Assembly: GCA_023212695.1 (NCBI GenBank)
Contig: JALCCG010000338.1
Location: forward strand, 1 to 21,085
Source: Sporisorium sorghi
Taxonomy: Eukaryota; Basidiomycota; Ustilaginomycetes; Ustilaginales; Ustilaginaceae
Direction of reading: 5' to 3'
DNA length: 21,085 nucleotides
Shown here: piece after piece, positions 17,471 through 21,085 of the stretch
How the letters are laid out: every line of letters starts with the position of its first letter
How positions within the stretch are numbered: the first letter of the stretch is position 1
Program-made: the position numbers and the translations under genes
Notes under the pieces: model-generated
What the model was told of the DNA's origin: nothing
Database searches by the model: none
Seen by the model: only the letters and a program-made list of their open reading frames with translations

Positions 17471-18604
17471 CTACTGATCCGTCTCCATCGGTCGCTCCTG
17501 GTTGCTCTCGTTGAGTGTTCCCACCTCGCCCGCCAACTCGGGCGCAATCACAGACTCTTGCCCAGAAGTGACACCCGCACTGCTGGCTTCACCGGCAGGC
17601 GTAGGAGCAGGCTCGACAATGCCCGCCGTCTGTGCAGCTGCCGAGGTCTCGGGAGCCGGCGCAGGTGGGGCAACCTCGCCCTCGCCAACCTTGTCGCCGC
17701 TCGCATCCAGGTTGCCCGCAATCACACTGTTGCCGAGCGACGACGGAACACGAGGTGGCTTGGAGGGCGTGTTCCACGCCTCGCTCCTGTCTCCCTTCAA
17801 GGGCGTACCATTGAGCGACTTGGACGAACCCGAGGGGGTCAAGCCGGCAGCAGCAGCGGCCTCGGCGCTCTTGGCGGACGCACGCAGCTCCTCCAGACTC
17901 ACCAGGCTCACCTGCGGAGGCGGCTGGCTGGGCGAGGGCTCTTCGCCGCCCTCCTGCTGCATGCGCTTGCGCACCAGCTTGGCATAGTGCAGACCACACG
18001 CGTTGCACAGCGTACGCGCGCCATCGGGGCCTCGACGCCATTCCGGGGTCTCGGCGGTGCCGCACGCCTGGCACGAGCCGGGAGCGGGCGCACGGCTGCG
18101 TTTCTTGTACTGCGGACCCTTGGCGTCGCTGTCAAAGCCAGGCGAAGGGAACGACGTGGGCAGCGATCCATCGGGGTACACTCTCAACCCAGCGGTGGGC
18201 GTGTAGGGAGTCATGGGCGAGCCGTCGCTGTTCAAGTTGGCGAGACCGGCTTTGCCGTCCCAGTCGGAGGAGCGTAGACGCTTGCGTGCCGAGTCGAGCT
18301 TGGACTCGGCGGGGCGCTTGCCGTGGTCGTCGGCGTCGAGCTGTCGGAGCGCAACTTCGGGCTGGGCGAGGAGCATGCTGAGCGACGAGGTGAGCTTGAG
18401 TGCCTTTTGGATGATGGTGCGCACCTTTGCCGGTGTGGGCACGGTGACCTGGTTGACGTGAGCAACAGAAAAGTTGGCAATGGCACTCGAGACCGAGTAG
18501 ATCTCGCGAAGCTCGGATTCGACGTTGCGTGGAAGACCAGAGGTGGTTTCTGCCTCGGCAGCAGGGGCGGCAGCGGCAGCATCCCCTTCCTGACCCTCGG
18601 TGGC

Positions 18605-18640
<36 letters not shown>

Positions 18641-19057
18641 TTCGGACGCGTCGGCAGGGGCGGATGCATCGGCTGGCTGTTCGGGGGCGGATGCATCGGC
18701 GTTGGCAGCATTGGTAGCGGCAGTAGCGAGCTCGGTGATGGTCTGGGCGGCACTCGACGCGTCGGCAGCCGCAGCCGCGGCGGCAGCGGCAGCGGCAGCG
18801 GCAGCGGCAGCGACAGCAGCAGCAGCATCGGCATCGGACGAGTCTGCGGTGACAGCAGTGGATGGTTCGGGCTGGGCAGCGTCGACGTTCTGCTCTTGGA
18901 CAGCGACGGGTTCAGAGGTGGGTGCGTCGCTCTTTCCCAGCATGGACGAGCCAAATGGCTCAGAGTAAGGCAGGGAAGCGGTCACCGAGCCGTTGGACTC
19001 GACCGACACGGGAGCAGCAACGGCTGCGGCGGCAGGAGCAGGGGTTTCGCTGGACAT
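17471..19057 (-). CDS. GATA-type zinc-finger transcription factor, NsdD-like
   Basis: 528 residues from ATG 19057, the first in-frame ATG, in good context. One zinc finger spans ~329-354: C329-x2-C332-x18-C351-x2-C354, with TPEWRRGPDGARTLCNACGL and YAKLVRKR following. The 18-residue loop and these residues are typical of fungal NsdD-like GATA factors, which control sexual development and secondary metabolism in ascomycetes. Basic stretches (RKRLR at ~258, KKRSR at ~318) are likely nuclear localisation signals. A predicted helical region at ~180-235 (SELREIYSVSSAIANFS) precedes the finger. The N-terminus has two poly-Ala stretches (about 79-98 and 139-150) and the C-terminus is Pro/Ser/Ala-rich, both probably disordered. 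The frame is open a further 112 codons upstream, but that part lacks ATG and is low-complexity 5' UTR. The exact ortholog is not determined. Confidence 0.93.
18608..18640. repeat. (AGC)11 trinucleotide repeat in the GATA gene
   Basis: Eleven perfect AGC units, read as GCT on the coding strand, so they encode alanines in the stretch at residues ~139-149. The pure codon repeat is prone to length change without frame loss. Confidence 0.93.
18757..18826. repeat. Imperfect GGCAGC-rich alanine tract in the GATA gene
   Basis: A run of mixed GGC and AGC triplets with a few interruptions that encodes the first poly-alanine stretch (about residues 79-98). Unlike the tract at 18608-18640 the codons are mixed, which suggests it is older or more stable. 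Confidence 0.8.
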
Positions 19058-19277
19058 GATGTGAGAGGGAGTGTGTTGATGCAATGCCGTGTGTTTCGTG
19101 GTTTTGGATGTCGCGTGGGATGCGTGCGTGCGATCGTAGTCGCGCTTTTTTCGATAGATCCTCGATGAGATTTGAGATGATACGTCCAGAAGTTGGATGG
19201 ATGGATGGAAAGAGTAGCTCAGCAGCTGCGGGTGCTGTTCGACGCGAAGATTTGGACGCGACTGTCGTGTCGAGAAG

Positions 19278-19305
<28 letters not shown>
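19278..19305. repeat. (GA)14 microsatellite in the GATA gene leader
   Basis: Fourteen GA dinucleotides, seen as a CT run in the transcript sense, about 220-250 nt upstream of the start codon. CT-rich leaders are frequent in strongly expressed fungal genes, but any effect here is inferred. Confidence 0.93.
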
Positions 19306-19309
<4 letters not shown>

Positions 19310-20963
19310 TCGCGAGATGGATTGAGGGTGAAAGGCGCAGTAAAGAAGGGAGTGTGAACCAGCGAGCGGGCGAGACCAAGCTGATCGGAACAAGGAGGAG
19401 GTGGACGGGAGTTAAGAAGTAAACCCACGCACGAAGCAAGAGAACAGTGAAAGAGAAGCTCGAGAAGAGAAGCCGTCGCGATACGTATGCAGCTCAACTC
19501 AGACAGCTCGACCGCTCGACGCTCAGATTTTGAGTGGAGACTGTGACTGCCACAGAGGCGCCACTTCCGGCTCGCCCGATCGCGGGGGTGAGATTCTCAC
19601 ATTGGTGTGCCGTGCGCAATTGTGATTGAAAAAAAAAAAAAAAAAAAAAGAAAAGTGCTGGGCAAGCCAAGCACGCATTTTTATTTTTTTTTCTCCATCC
19701 AAATCACGATTTCAATTCGGAAGGATGCCGCCGATTTGTTGTCTTCTTTGAAAAAAGAGCGTTCGTTGTTGCTTCCAAATCTGAATTCCGATTCGACCGA
19801 TCGCGCGGCCGAGGTTGTTTGAAATCGATATGGCCAAAAGCACAAATCGGTTGATCCGCTGATTTGAGACCGCCAGATGCGGACCATTTCGACTTTTCTA
19901 ATCTCGATTACAGACGCGTTGAAAACCCAATTGAATCGGGTGCAGCCAACGTTTTTTTTCGCGTGCTTCAGGCGTGGGTGCAGGCGAAAGGAAAATTCGG
20001 GCCATTATTCCCAGACGAGAGGCTTGCTCGTTCAGCCTTGCTGCTGCACCGCTGTCAGCATTCTTGGCGGCTGCTCTCTCTCCGTTGATGATGATGGCTT
20101 GCTTGGCTGCGGCTGGCTCTTTGTCGTTGGTGCAAGATATCGAGGGAGCATTGCTCGTTATATCGTGGCTTGCCTTCTTTGCTGCGTCGACCCAAAGACC
20201 GGAGTCCGATTCATAGTGCCGCGGGTCCAGCTGCTTCAAGGGCTGTTCGAGGCTTGGGAATTGTCAGTCAGTCAGCCAAGCCAGCTGAAGCTTTTCCTTG
20301 AGAAACGAGTGTGACATCGGTCGGGTCAATCCCGATTTGGACTGCGCCCCTTTGCCCGTTCGCCGTCTTGCTTGTATGCCGACGACGGTGGATAGCCAAC
20401 AAGCAATGCGCATGCCAGCGCCATCCATTGATTCATCCACACCCTTCCGCTTTCTGTTACGGGACGCCATATCGATGCTTTGCAGCGATCGACAGCTGTT
20501 TGCGTGCGTCTTCAGGGTTGACCGATGCGTGTGGAATCACAGACGACGACGACTCGGCTCACCACCAGAGCTGTCAATCGAGAACACTACACAGCTTTGC
20601 CGAGCTGGAAAGACAGGTCGGATTCCAGAGTCAGTCATTCTCGATTCCAGTGTCTGTGTGAGTGATGGGAGAGCGAGCTCGCGCTGTTGCTGCTGCTCAT
20701 CGGTGTAACTTTTCGGGATGGCGTCAAATGCAAAGAGGTTGATCGTACCGAACCAGCCAGCTAGCCAACTAGCCATTTCGCGAGCTTTGTCACAAAATGT
20801 TCGCACGCTAAGGCCCGGCCAACACGGCTGCTTCGCGAAAGCCTTGCAAGCTCTCATTCCGGCTGCTGAGCCGAACAACGACGACGAACGATAGCGAGCA
20901 TGCCGACCGACCGACAATGGATCCCCAGACAGCGGAACGAAAAAAAAAAAAGAAGAGAAAAGG

Positions 20964-21010
<47 letters not shown>

Positions 21011-21054
21011 AAAAAAACCTTTTTTGTGGGGGGGGAAAAGGGGGGGGGGGGGGA
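20964..21054. repeat. Poly-A (45 nt) followed by poly-G rich sequence
   Basis: A run of 45 A residues at 20964-21008 is followed by A7, T6 and long G runs. It looks like low-quality or chimeric sequence at a contig end rather than normal genomic DNA, though only the sequence itself supports this. Confidence 0.85.
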
Positions 21055-21085
21055 GGGAAGGGAGGAGGGGCAAAGCGCCAACAGG

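Larger units (their letters stand above)
19058..21085. other. Upstream flank of the GATA gene and gene-free window end
   Basis: The left part (to about 19450) is the 5' UTR and promoter of the GATA gene. The rest holds an A run of 21 nt (19629-19649) and short frames without support. A - strand frame at 19898-20239 reads somewhat like protein but has no ATG, and a - strand ATG frame at 20537-20857 (106 codons) has no recognisable motif. The window closes in A-rich and G-rich low-complexity sequence. Confidence 0.55.

Noticed and set aside
19058..19393. N-terminal extension of the GATA protein by 112 residues
   Set aside because: No in-frame ATG upstream of 19057, and the translation is low-complexity (Ser-Leu repeats from the CT microsatellite), typical of a 5' UTR.
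19974..20216. 80-codon + strand frame with a hydrophobic segment
   Set aside because: It starts with GTG, has no motif, and the opposite strand is equally open, so there is no evidence for a membrane protein gene.

Overview
The window looks like a piece of nuclear DNA from a basidiomycete, most likely a smut fungus or a related yeast-like ustilaginomycete. The coding regions are GC-rich and mostly intron-free. The two introns I can place are short (88 and 80 nt), with GTAAGT/GTGAGT donors and CTGAC branch points. The gene set is eukaryotic: mitochondrial cysteine desulfurase, a complex I zinc subunit, a fungal-type GATA factor, a secreted metzincin protease and a ThrE/Prm10-type membrane protein. 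The species assignment is inference from style, not from a marker gene.

Layout from left to right. After a 73-nt poly-A edge comes a small spliced + strand gene (290-716) for a predicted N-myristoylated protein with a VCP/p97/Cdc48-interacting motif. It converges on a long - strand gene (1065-4844) for a Prm10/ThrE-like membrane protein with a very long disordered N-terminus. A 1.95 kb gene-free stretch follows. NFS1 (6801-8348, -) is then arranged head-to-head with an NDUFS6-type complex I subunit gene (8896-9464, +, one intron). They share a 547-bp spacer with a long T tract and an inverted CCAAT box. Next is a 3 kb stretch without a convincing gene (9465-12509), holding one coding-like but broken patch. 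A secreted M43-type metalloprotease gene lies at 12510-13385 (+).

The stretch 13386-15954 is the oddest part. The - strand shows a broken but strongly coding-like region (about 15340-13895), a compound inverted repeat (14453-14584) that interrupts it, and a nearly perfect 79-nt hairpin (15756-15834). Two more - strand genes follow: an extended-SDR epimerase/dehydratase-like enzyme (15955-16926) and an NsdD-like GATA transcription factor with poly-alanine tracts (17471-19057). The last 2 kb have no gene I can support and end in poly-A and poly-G sequence that looks like an assembly edge.

Functionally, NFS1 and the NDUFS6-like protein are linked: NFS1 supplies sulfur for the Fe-S clusters that complex I needs, and the shared promoter suggests co-regulation. 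The other genes do not form an obvious pathway. I found no CRISPR array, rRNA, tRNA or intact transposon. The best candidates for something undescribed are the two palindromic structures and the decayed gene between the protease and the epimerase.
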